A DNA stretch of 64,000 nucleotides from Cloacibacterium normanense. GTDB lineage: Bacteria > Bacteroidota > Bacteroidia > Flavobacteriales > Weeksellaceae. The notes beneath the pieces were generated by a model. It made no database searches. It was not told where the DNA came from and saw only the letters and a program-made list of their open reading frames with translations. The stretch is taken from NCBI RefSeq assembly GCF_002943105.1, contig NZ_PTPZ01000010.1, positions 1 through 64,000 on the forward strand, given 5' to 3'. Positions 56,018 to 63,240 of this stretch are shown here, piece by piece. Position 1 is the first letter of the stretch. Every line of letters begins with the position of its first letter. A program made the position numbers and the translations under genes.

Positions 56018-57427
56018 TTATAACCTTGCGTTACTTTCTTTTAATATCCCTTTCACATCATACACCACTGTATTTTCTCTTTTTAGCAGTTCTAGATCTA
56101 AGTTTAAGAATTCTTTGTGGGCTACACCTAGGACGATGGCGTTGTATTTGTTGGGTGATGGGTGATGGGTGATGGGTGATGGGTGAGATGCTGTACTTCG
56201 ACTTCGCTCAGTATTAAGTTCAGGATGATAAGAATCGTGATGGGTGATGGGTGATGGGTGAGATGCTGAAACAAGAGATTCCGAAACAAGTTCGGAATGA
56301 CAAACGAGGTTATATTCATGCATCACTTCGTCAGGATTTGCCCATGGGTCATAAATTGTAACTTGAATGCCGTAATCTTCTAATGCTTTTACCACATCTA
56401 CTATTTTGGTATTTCTTACATCTGGGCAATTTTCTTTGAAAGTAATTCCCAATAATAATAATTGAGCTCCTTTTACGGTAATCCCTTTTTTAATCATTAG
56501 TTTTACTACTTGAGCAGCTACATATTCTCCCATAGAATCATTCAGTCTTCTTCCTGCCAAAATAATTTCTGGATGGTAACCATGCTCTTGTGCTTTTTGG
56601 GCTAAGTAATAAGGATCTACACCAATACAGTGTCCGCCAACCAAACCTGGTCTAAAAGGTAAAAAGTTCCATTTTGTACCCGCCGCTTCCAAAACAGCGT
56701 GAGTGTCTATATCTAAAATATTAAAAATTTTAGCCAACTCATTTACAAAAGCAATATTAATATCTCGTTGGGAATTTTCAATTACTTTTGCCGCTTCTGC
56801 CACTTTAATGGTAGGTGCTAAGTGTGTTCCGGCGGTAATCACACTTTTATACAAAGCATCTACTTTTTGACCAATTTCTGGCGTGGAACCCGAGGTAACT
56901 TTTAAAATTTTCTCCACAGTATGCTCTTTATCACCTGGATTAATGCGCTCTGGAGAATAACCTGCAAAAAAATCTACGTTAAATTTCAATCCCGATACTT
57001 TTTCCAAAACAGGAATACACTCTTCCTCTGTAGCTCCAGGATATACTGTAGATTCATAAATTACCACATCGCCTTTTTTCAGAACTCTACCTACCGTTTC
57101 TGAAGCTTTATATAAAGGAGTTAAATCTGGCTTATTATGCTTATCCACAGGCGTAGGAACGGTTACAATGTAATAGTTGGCTTCTCTAATTTCTTCCAGA
57201 TATGCTGTACAAAATAAACCGCTTGTGTGACCTTTAAAAGGATTAGAATCTACTAATACCTGTTTTAATAGAACATCTTCTACTTCTAGGGTTACATCTC
57301 TACCTTCATTTAATTCTTCTATTCGCTTTTGGTTAATATCAAAACCTACTACTGGAAATTTGGTTGCAAATAATCTTGCTAAAGGAAGCCCAACATAGCC
57401 TAGTCCGATGATGGCAATCTTGTTCAT
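56018..57427 (-). CDS. UDP-HexNAc 6-dehydrogenase (TviB/WbpO-like) with in-frame repeat insertion
   Basis: A nucleotide-sugar dehydrogenase with IGLGYVGLPLA at the N-terminus, YESTVYPGATEE, the active-site region GLVGGHCIGVDPYYLA (about 260-275) and a C-terminal domain ending AHKEFLNLDLELL. Relatives oxidise UDP-GlcNAc or UDP-GalNAc to the uronate; with the TviC-like epimerase at 58434 it may give UDP-GalNAcA. It has 469 residues against about 420 in relatives. The excess is a roughly 50-residue block at about 375-425 (CHSELVSESLV..., repeated SHPSPITHH) made of dispersed repeats in frame. The insertion lies in a surface loop before a conserved strand, so activity may survive. Confidence 0.9.
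   Translation of the reverse strand: MNKIAIIGLGYVGLPLARLFATKFPVVGFDINQKRIEELNEGRDVTLEVEDVLLKQVLVDSNPFKGHTSGLFCTAYLEEIREANYYIVTVPTPVDKHNKPDLTPLYKASETVGRVLKKGDVVIYESTVYPGATEEECIPVLEKVSGLKFNVDFFAGYSPERINPGDKEHTVEKILKVTSGSTPEIGQKVDALYKSVITAGTHLAPTIKVAEAAKVIENSQRDINIAFVNELAKIFNILDIDTHAVLEAAGTKWNFLPFRPGLVGGHCIGVDPYYLAQKAQEHGYHPEIILAGRRLNDSMGEYVAAQVVKLMIKKGITVKGAQLLLLGITFKENCPDVRNTKIVDVVKALEDYGIQVTIYDPWANPDEVMHEYNLVCHSELVSESLVSASHPSPITHHDSYHPELNTERSRSTASHPSPITHHPSPNKYNAIVLGVAHKEFLNLDLELLKRENTVVYDVKGILKESNARL
56151..56302. repeat. Compound palindromic and tandem repeat inserted in frame in a coding gene
   Basis: Two modules of tandem GGGTGAT units each end in GAGATGCTG (56151-56192 and 56239-56267). 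Between them is a piece akin to the dispersed CATCCTGAGCGAAGTCGAAG repeat. After them is a palindrome TTCCGAA/TTCGGAA (about 56280-56297). The block is open on the minus strand and adds about 50 codons to the dehydrogenase. Confidence 0.8.
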
Positions 57428-57500
57428 TTGTATTTTATTTGTTGTTAATCTTGTTTGAATTTAGAATTTTTTAACAGGCCTTCTTTACTCCTTTTTTATG

Positions 57501-57520
57501 GCTTCGCCCTGTGAGTCCCA
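57501..57520 (-). promoter_or_regulatory. Candidate ops-like leader element upstream of the dehydrogenase gene
   Basis: The coding-strand sequence TGGGACTCACAGGGCGAAGC is 17/20 identical to the wza leader element (17745-17764). GCGAAGC is flanked here by G and C where the other has A and T, so the pairing is kept. A longer stem (GTGA/TCAC, CATTT/AAATG) follows the same element. It is 73 bp before the first gene of the main locus B operon and near the nusG-like gene. Confidence 0.5.
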
Positions 57521-57594
57521 TTTAAAATGAGTTCACCTCGGTATGAGTAATTTTCAATAGCTATTTTTCAGAACATTGAAAAAACCAGAATCTC

Positions 57595-58101
57595 TTATTT
57601 ATTTTCAAAAACCAACAGTCTATCTCCTACATATTCTGTAGTACTGTAAACGATGACTTCTTTTTTTATCTCTTTTTTAATCCTTTGTATTATATTTTCG
57701 ATATAGTTTTGGTTCAAGGCAGGACCTTCTATAATCACCTCGATTATTCCCGAATCTATTCCTTTAGCATAATCTCCCACTAAAAAAACACGAGAAACAT
57801 CTCCCATTCTTTCGAGAATTTGACTAATAATAAAATCTACACCGACGTATTTTTGGATTAATTGCTGTAAAGTAATAAACAAAGGATGGTCTTTATTAGC
57901 CTGATACATCACCTTTTTATCGATTTCTTCTCTGATAATAAAGCCTGCTTCGCTCAGATTGTTTAATTCTTTTCTGATCGCGTTTGTATTCTCATTCATC
58001 TCCTGAGCAAGACCTCTCAGGTAGCCTGTGTTAGCAGCATTGATAAAGAACTTTACCAATAGTCGCAATCGTGTTTTTGATGTTATAATACTGTCTAACA
58101 T
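57595..58101 (-). CDS. Winged-helix transcriptional regulator with C-terminal nucleotidyltransferase-like domain
   Basis: A 168-residue protein. Residues 1-75 form a winged helix of ArsR/MarR type (LRGLAQEMNENTNAIRKELNNLSEAGFI, then VMYQANKDHPLF). The rest (SRVFLVGDYAKGIDSGIIEVIIEG) resembles a minimal nucleotidyltransferase fold. A frame continues to 58266 through satellite-like DNA, but the ATG at 58101 is used because a consensus promoter ends 17 bp upstream. Such regulators are common beside polysaccharide loci in Flavobacteriia; the ligand and target are unknown. The following 167 bp contain the GCGAAGC leader element. Confidence 0.72.
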   Translation of the reverse strand: MLDSIITSKTRLRLLVKFFINAANTGYLRGLAQEMNENTNAIRKELNNLSEAGFIIREEIDKKVMYQANKDHPLFITLQQLIQKYVGVDFIISQILERMGDVSRVFLVGDYAKGIDSGIIEVIIEGPALNQNYIENIIQRIKKEIKKEVIVYSTTEYVGDRLLVFENK

Positions 58102-58117
58102 ATTATTGAATGAACAA

Positions 58118-58148
58118 CAAAAGTACTCAAATGTTTTTAAACAACAAA
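58118..58148 (-). promoter_or_regulatory. Bacteroidota-type promoter of the winged-helix regulator
   Basis: The minus strand reads TTTG (58145-58148), 19 bp, then TACTTTTG (58118-58125). This matches both boxes and lies 16 bp before the ATG at 58101, so the leader is very short. It argues against the longer start. Confidence 0.68.
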
Positions 58149-58280
58149 AAATTTTGAAGAAAAGATGTGATGATGTGATGATGTGAGATGTGAGATTCGA
58201 GATTCGAGATTCGAGGATGTGAGGATATGAATCGTGAATCGTGAATTTGTGAATTTGTGAAGTCATAAAGTTGATGATGA

Positions 58281-58356
58281 GTTAGAAATGTTTCCCCCCT
58301 TGTCATCCTGAGCATTCTAGGAAGGGAGGGGAAAGAAAAATTTCAGTATTCTTTAG
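58281..58356. repeat. Partial copy of the dispersed intergenic repeat
   Basis: It shares the core CTTGTCATCCTGAGC and the tail AAGGGAGGGGAAAGAAAAAT with the copies at 62431-62953, but lacks the AAATAAAATAGG hairpin part. Confidence 0.7.
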
Positions 58357-58413
58357 TTGTGGATGTGTTGATGCGAGATGTGAGAGCAGAGAGTTGAGAT
58401 ATCTTCATAAAAA

Positions 58414-58431
58414 AAGGGCCATAAAGCCCAT
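58414..58431 (-). terminator. Rho-independent terminator after the TviC-like epimerase gene
   Basis: On the minus strand TGGGC-TTTAT-GGCCC forms a short GC stem followed by a run of seven T. It begins 3 bp after the stop codon, so the nusG-like and epimerase genes form a transcription unit of their own. Confidence 0.7.
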
Positions 58432-58433
58432 TT

Positions 58434-59402
58434 TTATTTTAAATTTTCCCAGTACCAATCTACTGCCTCTCTTAAACCTTCCCCAATAGTATGTGTTGGT
58501 TGATACCCTAATAACTCTTTTGCTTTTTCTACCGAAGCCAAAGAATGCGGAATATCTCCCTGCCTGTTAGGACCATGAACAACCTCTATCTCAGCGATTT
58601 CAGCATCATATTTACTTAAGTATTCTTTTAAATATTTCACTAAATCATTCAAAGTAGTTCTATCTCCTACAGCTGTATTATACACTGTATTTACCGCTTT
58701 AGGATTGGTGGTAAACATTGCTCGTTCGTTCATCTGTACCACATTATCTACATACGTGAAGTCTCTAGAATAATCTCCCGCTCCATTGATTACTGGAGAT
58801 TCTTTTTTCATTAATTGTTTTACAAATAATGGAATAACCGCTGCATAGGCACCATTAGGATCTTGTCTTCTTCCAAATACATTAAAGTACCTCAAACCGA
58901 TGGTTTCAATGCCGTATGTTTTGCTAAAAATTTCCGCGTATAGTTCATTTACATATTTAGTGATGGCATACGGCGAAAGAGGTTTCCCTATTTTATCTTC
59001 TACTTTTGGTAAACTTTCAGAATCTCCATAGGTAGAAGAACTTGCTGCATAAATAAATCTTTTCACCCCAGCATCTCTAGCCGCCACTAACATATTTAGA
59101 AAGCCTGAAACATTTACTTCATTGGAAGTGATAGGATCTTTTATAGAACGTGGCACAGAGCCTAATGCAGCTTGATGCAAAACATAATCTACTCCTGTAA
59201 CCGCAGTATGACAAACGCCTATATCGCGTATATCTCCTTCTATTAATCTAAAATTAGAATTCTCAAGAAATGGGGTAATATTATGCCTATGACCTGTTGC
59301 GAAATTATCTAAACAAACAATCTCATGCCCTTTCCCTAAAAAGTATTCACATAAATTGGACCCTATAAAACCTGCCCCTCCTGTGATTAATATTTTGCTC
59401 AT
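58434..59402 (-). CDS. UDP-HexNAc 4-epimerase, WbpP/TviC-like
   Basis: A 322-residue extended SDR with TGGAGFIGSNLCEYFL (about 8-23), CLDNFATGHRHNI, the catalytic Ser in YAASSSTYGDSE and YAITK (about 146-150). NVFGRRQDPNGAYAAVIP (about 178-195) is typical of WbpP/TviC, which prefer UDP-GlcNAc/GalNAc or their uronates. With the TviB-like dehydrogenase nearby it would supply UDP-GalNAcA. A frame starts with GTG at 59423; the ATG at 59402 (MSKILITGGAG) fits the family better. Confidence 0.88.
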   Translation of the reverse strand: MSKILITGGAGFIGSNLCEYFLGKGHEIVCLDNFATGHRHNITPFLENSNFRLIEGDIRDIGVCHTAVTGVDYVLHQAALGSVPRSIKDPITSNEVNVSGFLNMLVAARDAGVKRFIYAASSSTYGDSESLPKVEDKIGKPLSPYAITKYVNELYAEIFSKTYGIETIGLRYFNVFGRRQDPNGAYAAVIPLFVKQLMKKESPVINGAGDYSRDFTYVDNVVQMNERAMFTTNPKAVNTVYNTAVGDRTTLNDLVKYLKEYLSKYDAEIAEIEVVHGPNRQGDIPHSLASVEKAKELLGYQPTHTIGEGLREAVDWYWENLK

Positions 59403-59460
59403 ATTATAAATTTTCTTGTTCACTTGTTTTATTTGCTTGTATTGAAGACCCCATTCTTTT

Positions 59461-59919
59461 TTACTTTTCCAAAATCAAAGTGGTTCCTAAGCTGTCTAAA
59501 ACTAAAATGGTTTTATTATTTTTTTCTTCAATTAAAGTTGCCGTTTGCCCTTTGAAAAGTCCTTCGGTTATGGTCATTTTTTCTCCACGAGCCATCCCCG
59601 TTACACAGACTTTTTTGTATTTTTCTTCTTGTAATTCTTTCATCGCCTGTATCTCCTGCTCTCTTACAATTGCAGGTTTTCCTAACCAAAAAAGATACCG
59701 CACCACTCCCGGAACCTGAAAAACCAGGGGCCTATCCTTTTCATCTAATTTTACAAAAACATAAGAAGATAATAGCGGTTGGATAATCGTTTTTTTTCGG
59801 TCACTCCATTGTTTTACCACAGAAATAGTAGGGCAATACGCCTCTATTCCTAGCGATTGAATATTCGCTACAACTTTCTTTTCATTTCTTGGTTTGGTAT
59901 AAATAGCGTACCAATTCAT
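59461..59919 (-). CDS. NusG-like transcription antiterminator (UpxY/RfaH-type paralogue)
   Basis: A 152-residue NusG paralogue. The NGN domain (about 1-95: WYAIYTKPRNEKKV, PLLSSYVFVKL, VVRYLFWLGKPA) is followed by a KOW domain (about 110-150: MTITEGLFKGQTATLIEEKNN). In Bacteroides, UpxY proteins are the first genes of capsule loci and antagonise premature termination in the leader of their own operon. Here it heads locus B on the same strand. Two leaders in the window share an ops-like element, possible targets. Confidence 0.88.
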   Translation of the reverse strand: MNWYAIYTKPRNEKKVVANIQSLGIEAYCPTISVVKQWSDRKKTIIQPLLSSYVFVKLDEKDRPLVFQVPGVVRYLFWLGKPAIVREQEIQAMKELQEEKYKKVCVTGMARGEKMTITEGLFKGQTATLIEEKNNKTILVLDSLGTTLILEK

Positions 59920-59987
59920 GGTTAATTATTTGGGCAATGTTTTACAATTCTATCAAACTTGCTCGTTTTTAAACTGCAAATTAATAA

Positions 59988-59995
59988 CAAATTTA
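59988..59995 (-). promoter_or_regulatory. -7 promoter element of the nusG-like gene
   Basis: TAAATTTG on the minus strand fits TAnnTTTG, 68 bp before the ATG. No TTTG was found at the right spacing upstream, so this is a half match. Confidence 0.4.
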
Positions 59996-60043
59996 CTTTC
60001 CTTTCAAAAAATGAATCCATTTTATACTCATTCTAAAGAAGAG

Positions 60044-60140
60044 ATGTGATGATGTGATGATTTGATGATGTGATGATGTGATGATTTGATGATGTGATGA
60101 TTTGATGATGTGATGATTTGATGATGTGATGATGTGATGA
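60044..60140. repeat. Satellite of GATGATGTG/GATGATTTG units
   Basis: About ten imperfect 9-bp units in tandem. A shorter block of the same kind lies at 62369-62424 and related sequence at 58165-58200. There are no spacers, so it is not a CRISPR array. Confidence 0.9.
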
Positions 60141-60240
60141 AAGATACGAAATAGCTATTTGGAGTAATCAAAATAAAATAGGTATCCCCCCAACCCTGAA
60201 GGGAGCCTATTTTATTTCTTTGTTAGAAATTTTTCCACCC
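60141..60240. repeat. Dispersed hairpin repeat, copy 1
   Basis: It contains AAATAAAATAGG (60171-60182) paired perfectly with CCTATTTTATTT (60206-60217), then TTTGTTAGAAATTTTTCCA, the same as the copies at 62431-62953. Confidence 0.85.
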
Positions 60241-60277
60241 TTTAGGGAGCTCCTCTAAGCGAAAATAATAACAAAAA

Positions 60278-60313
60278 AAACAGCTTTCAGAGAGTATTCT
60301 TTGAAAGCTGTTT
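60278..60313 (-). terminator. Rho-independent terminator of the DUF6266 gene
   Basis: A perfect 12-bp stem (AAACAGCTTTCA with TGAAAGCTGTTT) around a 12-nt loop, followed on the minus strand by a run of T. It starts 19 bp past the stop codon. Confidence 0.88.
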
Positions 60314-60331
60314 GTCAAAAAAAACTATCCG

Positions 60332-60970
60332 TTACCCTAAAGCAACACTTCCCAAGTAAACGGAATTGCTAGCGGTATTCGAAACCGTATCATACAAAAA
60401 AGCATACACGATGACTTCATACCCAACAAGACTTTGAGGTAATGAAACCGTAGCGGAAAGTCCTCCCCTAATTGCTGCATTCTCAAAAACGAAGAAAACG
60501 TTCTGCTCTTCATTATAACACAATACATTTACCGTATCTTCTGCTTTCGCATTTCCAAAAACACTGTTATCATCCCACTTTAATTCTAAGTCTGTTTCGG
60601 AAACCGCTACTGTAAGATTTTGAAAACCAAAAAGCGTTCCTTTGGACACCAATACTCTCGGATAAAGAATCTGTATGGCATCAGACGTCACCTCTACCGC
60701 ATTGGTAATGTGGTAAGAAGTTGCCATATTATACCTGCTCTTTTTTCCTATATCATTGCCAAAATACTTATTGAGAGGAGCCCTCAATGGATTCAGAAAC
60801 TCACTCACGGTTTTAAACTTTATCCTTTGAATTTTTTGCAATTCTGTTGGATTTTTACTTGATTTTTTAGGCAAAGCTCTCATTATGTCTTCACCTCTCC
60901 ATGTAGAACCGATTACAGTTCCTACTTTTCCTTGGAATCCTCCGAGGATTCCTGTTCTAATTTTTCCCAC
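60332..60970 (-). CDS. DUF6266 family protein
   Basis: A 212-residue protein with the family N-terminus GKIRTGILGGFQGKVGTVIGSTWRGEDIMRALPKKSSK (about 2-40), then QKIQRIKFKTVSEFLNPLR, and a beta-rich Ig-like C-terminal half. It starts with GTG at 60970, fixed by the conserved MGKI beginning. The function of DUF6266 is unknown; the proteins are abundant in Flavobacteriia. It stands alone between its own consensus promoter (61042-61073) and a strong terminator. Confidence 0.85.
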   Translation of the reverse strand: MGKIRTGILGGFQGKVGTVIGSTWRGEDIMRALPKKSSKNPTELQKIQRIKFKTVSEFLNPLRAPLNKYFGNDIGKKSRYNMATSYHITNAVEVTSDAIQILYPRVLVSKGTLFGFQNLTVAVSETDLELKWDDNSVFGNAKAEDTVNVLCYNEEQNVFFVFENAAIRGGLSATVSLPQSLVGYEVIVYAFLYDTVSNTASNSVYLGSVALG

Positions 60971-61041
60971 GTTATTTTTTTTTAGGAATTATACAATTAT
61001 TTAAAAACACCAGTTATAGGTCTGCAGCCCTATTTCTACCA

Positions 61042-61073
61042 CAAAACTAAAGCGTAAAATATTGCAAAACAAA
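61042..61073 (-). promoter_or_regulatory. Bacteroidota-type promoter of the DUF6266 gene
   Basis: The minus strand reads TTTG (61070-61073), 20 bp, then TAGTTTTG (61042-61049). This is an exact match to both boxes, 71 bp before the GTG start. Confidence 0.65.
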
Positions 61074-61568
61074 CAATTACACACCACTGTCGGGTATTGT
61101 CTAGGTTTAACGTGTATTGTCTTGAAGTGTCGTTATCTCAGGATTAAAAAATTTTGATTTGATAAAGTACTCTTACAAAAATTCAATCATCAATAGAAAA
61201 AAATGAGGCCTTTAGAATCATCAAAAAAGGGGTCTTGTTCGAATCAAGTCCGAGTCAAGTCCGAGTCTGCTTCGGAAAACGGGTACCTTTTGCGAACAAA
61301 ACTGCTCTTTGACTGGAATTTGATTCCTATGAAACCCGTATCAGCATAGCTCTAGTGTTTAAATCAGAAGAAGCAAGAATATAACCTCATGATGCTATTT
61401 GACTGATAAATAAATGTTTATCTGTTTAATAAAAACCAGCACAAAACACCTATTTCAAACCTCCATCCTCTTAAAAAGCCCTCTGTAAAGTCTTTCTATG
61501 TGACTGTGGAAAACTTTTGCCCCTAAAAACAAGAAAAGTGAAAACATTAAGGGGTTTTCATTTTTAAA

Positions 61569-61592
61569 TAGGAAATTTCTTTCCTAATTTTG
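61569..61592 (+). promoter_or_regulatory. -7 element overlapped by a 7-bp dyad (possible operator) of the helix-turn-helix gene
   Basis: TAATTTTG (61585-61592) matches the -7 box. Just before it a perfect inverted repeat TAGGAAA-TTTC-TTTCCTA (61569-61586) overlaps the box by two bases. The place would suit an operator for autoregulation. The -33 box is only TTTT-like. The start codon is 97 bp downstream. Confidence 0.4.
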
Positions 61593-61688
61593 AAAACCAC
61601 TTTTGATAAATCCTACTGATTTACAAGATCTAGAATAGATATATCAAAAAGATAAAAAAAAATTAATAATTATATAATATTTTTATTT

Positions 61689-62237
61689 ATGACCCACCAA
61701 TTGAACGGACAACAATTACAAAAAGCCTTAGAGATGTTAGCAGAAGTTGTAAGTCCTTTGAAGAAAGAAGAAACGGTACTAGAAAGACCATCAGATGGTG
61801 ATTTGCTGTATTATGACAATGTATCCATGATGGAAAAATTAAAAGTTTCTGAACGAACTTTGCAACGCTACCGCAAAAATGGCAAAATTAGACATACTAC
61901 TTTTGGAGGTAAGATTTATTACCCTAAAAACTTTATGGTTTTGCCTGTACCTGAACCCGAAGTTCCTGAAGGCGAAAAAAACAATATTGTCCCACTCAAT
62001 GAATTTACCAAAAGATACAATACCCCAAGACCAAGAAGCAAAATAATAGATGTAGACCGATTGGTGAGAAGACTAACGTACTTTCCCAGGTCTGAAAATA
62101 AAGACTTTAAAAAATTCATGAAACATTTGAAAGTTAAACGAAAGAAAAACCATGCATCCTTAAACCTCTGGCCCAAGAAAATAAAACTGATTGGTTTACC
62201 CATTGTAACGCGCAAAACCATTCCTCCGAAAGAATAA
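61689..62237 (+). CDS. Helix-turn-helix (MerR/excisionase-like) DNA-binding protein
   Basis: A 182-residue protein with a central HTH_17-like domain: MMEKLKVSERTLQRYRKNGKIRHTTFGGKIYYP (about 47-79). This is the layout of excisionase and mobilisation-element regulators of Bacteroidota. The C-terminal third is strongly basic (KKFMKHLKVKRKKNHASLNLWPKKIK). It is one of two plus-strand genes and has its own terminator. Whether it belongs to a decayed mobile element is unknown; no integrase is in the window. Confidence 0.72.
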   Translation: MTHQLNGQQLQKALEMLAEVVSPLKKEETVLERPSDGDLLYYDNVSMMEKLKVSERTLQRYRKNGKIRHTTFGGKIYYPKNFMVLPVPEPEVPEGEKNNIVPLNEFTKRYNTPRPRSKIIDVDRLVRRLTYFPRSENKDFKKFMKHLKVKRKKNHASLNLWPKKIKLIGLPIVTRKTIPPKE

Positions 62238-62242
62238 AAAAA

Positions 62243-62268
62243 GCCCTAGCATTTGCTGGGGTATTTTT
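62243..62268 (+). terminator. Terminator of the helix-turn-helix gene
   Basis: CCCTAGC-ATTT-GCTGGGG (62244-62261) makes a 7-bp stem with one G-U pair, followed by TATTTTT. It starts 6 bp after the stop codon. Confidence 0.75.
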
Positions 62269-62430
62269 GTGAAATGGTGTAGTCGTAAAGTTGTGGAGTT
62301 GTGAAGGCGTAAAGTCGAGAAGTTGTGATGATGTGAAGTGTCTGAGCTGACTAAAAATCAAGAGCCGAGATGTGATGATGTGATGATGTGATGATTTGAT
62401 GATTTGATGATGTGATGATGTAATGAAAGT

Positions 62431-62953
62431 TGCGAGATAGCGATTGGAGTTATTAAAAATAAAATAGGTGCTCCCCAACCCTAAAGGGAGCCTATTTTAT
62501 TTCTTTGTTAGAAATTTTTCCAGCCTTGTCATGCTGGGCGGAGTCGAAGGAAGGGAGGGGAATGAAAAATTTCGGCATTCTTTAGACGTAAAGTTGATGA
62601 TGAGTTACGAGATGCGAGATGCGAGATAGCTATTTGGAGTAATTAAAAATAAAATAGGTGTTCCCCAAACCCTGAAGGGAGCCTATTTTATTTCTTTGTT
62701 AGAAATTTTTCCAGCCTTGTCATGCTGGGCGGAGTCGAAGGAAGGGAGGGAAAGAAAAATTTCGGAATTCTGTAGGTCTGGAGTTGTTGATGCGAGATAC
62801 GAGATAGCTATTTGGAGTAATCAAAATAAAATAGGTCTTCCCCAAACCCTGAAGGGAGCCTATTTTATTTCTTAGTTAGAAATTTTTCCACCCTTGTCAT
62901 CCTGAGCGGAGTCGAAGGAAGGGAGGGGAAAGAAAAATTTCGACACTCTTTAG
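62431..62953. repeat. Three adjacent copies of a 150-bp dispersed hairpin repeat
   Basis: The copies are at about 62431-62585, 62621-62775 and 62791-62953. Each has GCGAGATAGC (or close), the AAATAAAATAGG/CCTATTTTATTT hairpin, GTTAGAAATTTTTCCA, CTTGTCATSCTGRGCGGAGT, CGAAGGAAGGGAGGG and a GAAAAATTTCG tail that partly inverts the TTAGAAATTTTTCC part. A fourth copy is at 60141-60240 and a partial one at 58281-58356. Confidence 0.88.
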
Positions 62954-63205
62954 TTGTGAAGTTGTGGAGTAGTAAAGTCGTGAAGTTGTGCGAAAATGAT
63001 AATATAAAACGTTCTTTTTTACATGCTGAATAGAATTCATTTGATCATTTCCATTTCTCTAATGGATGAACATTATTATTGATATTCTTCTTTTTGTGAT
63101 GCATAAAAGTTCTTTTTAATTGTAGTTTTTACAGATTATTATATTTTTTAATAATAATTTAAAGCAAACTGAACAATAGAATTATCATTATTAATATTTA
63201 TTTAC

Positions 63206-63213
63206 TATCTTTG
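63206..63213 (+). promoter_or_regulatory. -7 promoter element of the surface-protein gene
   Basis: TATCTTTG matches TAnnTTTG exactly, 27 bp before the ATG at 63241. No clear TTTG lies at the -33 spacing. Confidence 0.45.
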
Positions 63214-63240
63214 TACTTAATTTACTAAACACAAACGTAG

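Larger units (their letters stand above)
58102..58433. other. 332-bp intergenic region with promoter, satellite repeats and terminator
   Basis: It contains the regulator promoter (58118-58148), GATGATGTGA and GAGATTCGA-type satellite sequence (58165-58290), a partial copy of the dispersed repeat (58281-58356) and the terminator of the epimerase gene. No gene is supported. Confidence 0.7.
59920..60331. other. 412-bp intergenic region with nusG-like promoter and repeats
   Basis: It contains a -7 match, a satellite block (60044-60140), one copy of the dispersed hairpin repeat (60141-60240) and the DUF6266 terminator. No gene is supported. Confidence 0.7.
60971..61688. other. 718-bp divergent intergenic region
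   Basis: It holds the DUF6266 promoter, a GTGTATTGTCTAGG/GTGTATTGTCTTG-like direct repeat near 61095-61120, two tandem copies of CAAGTCCGAGT (61246-61267) and the promoter region of the helix-turn-helix gene. No gene or tRNA is supported. Confidence 0.55.
62238..63240. other. 1,003-bp gene-free region filled with repeats
   Basis: It contains the terminator of the helix-turn-helix gene, a satellite block (62369-62424), three tandemly arranged copies of a 150-bp hairpin repeat (62431-62953) and about 280 bp of AT-rich sequence ending in the promoter of the surface-protein gene. Confidence 0.75.

Noticed and set aside
58102-58266. N-terminal extension of the winged-helix regulator
   Set aside because: The extra 55 codons lie in satellite repeats and upstream of a consensus promoter that would transcribe only the shorter gene.
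60044-60140. Regular short repeats that could suggest a CRISPR array
   Set aside because: Units are contiguous 9-mers with no unique spacers and no cas genes nearby, so this is a satellite.
61237-61270. GTTCGAATC resembling a tRNA T-loop, possible tRNA end or att site
   Set aside because: No matching stem, anticodon arm or CCA end could be placed around it; the tandem CAAGTCCGAGT copies explain the sequence.
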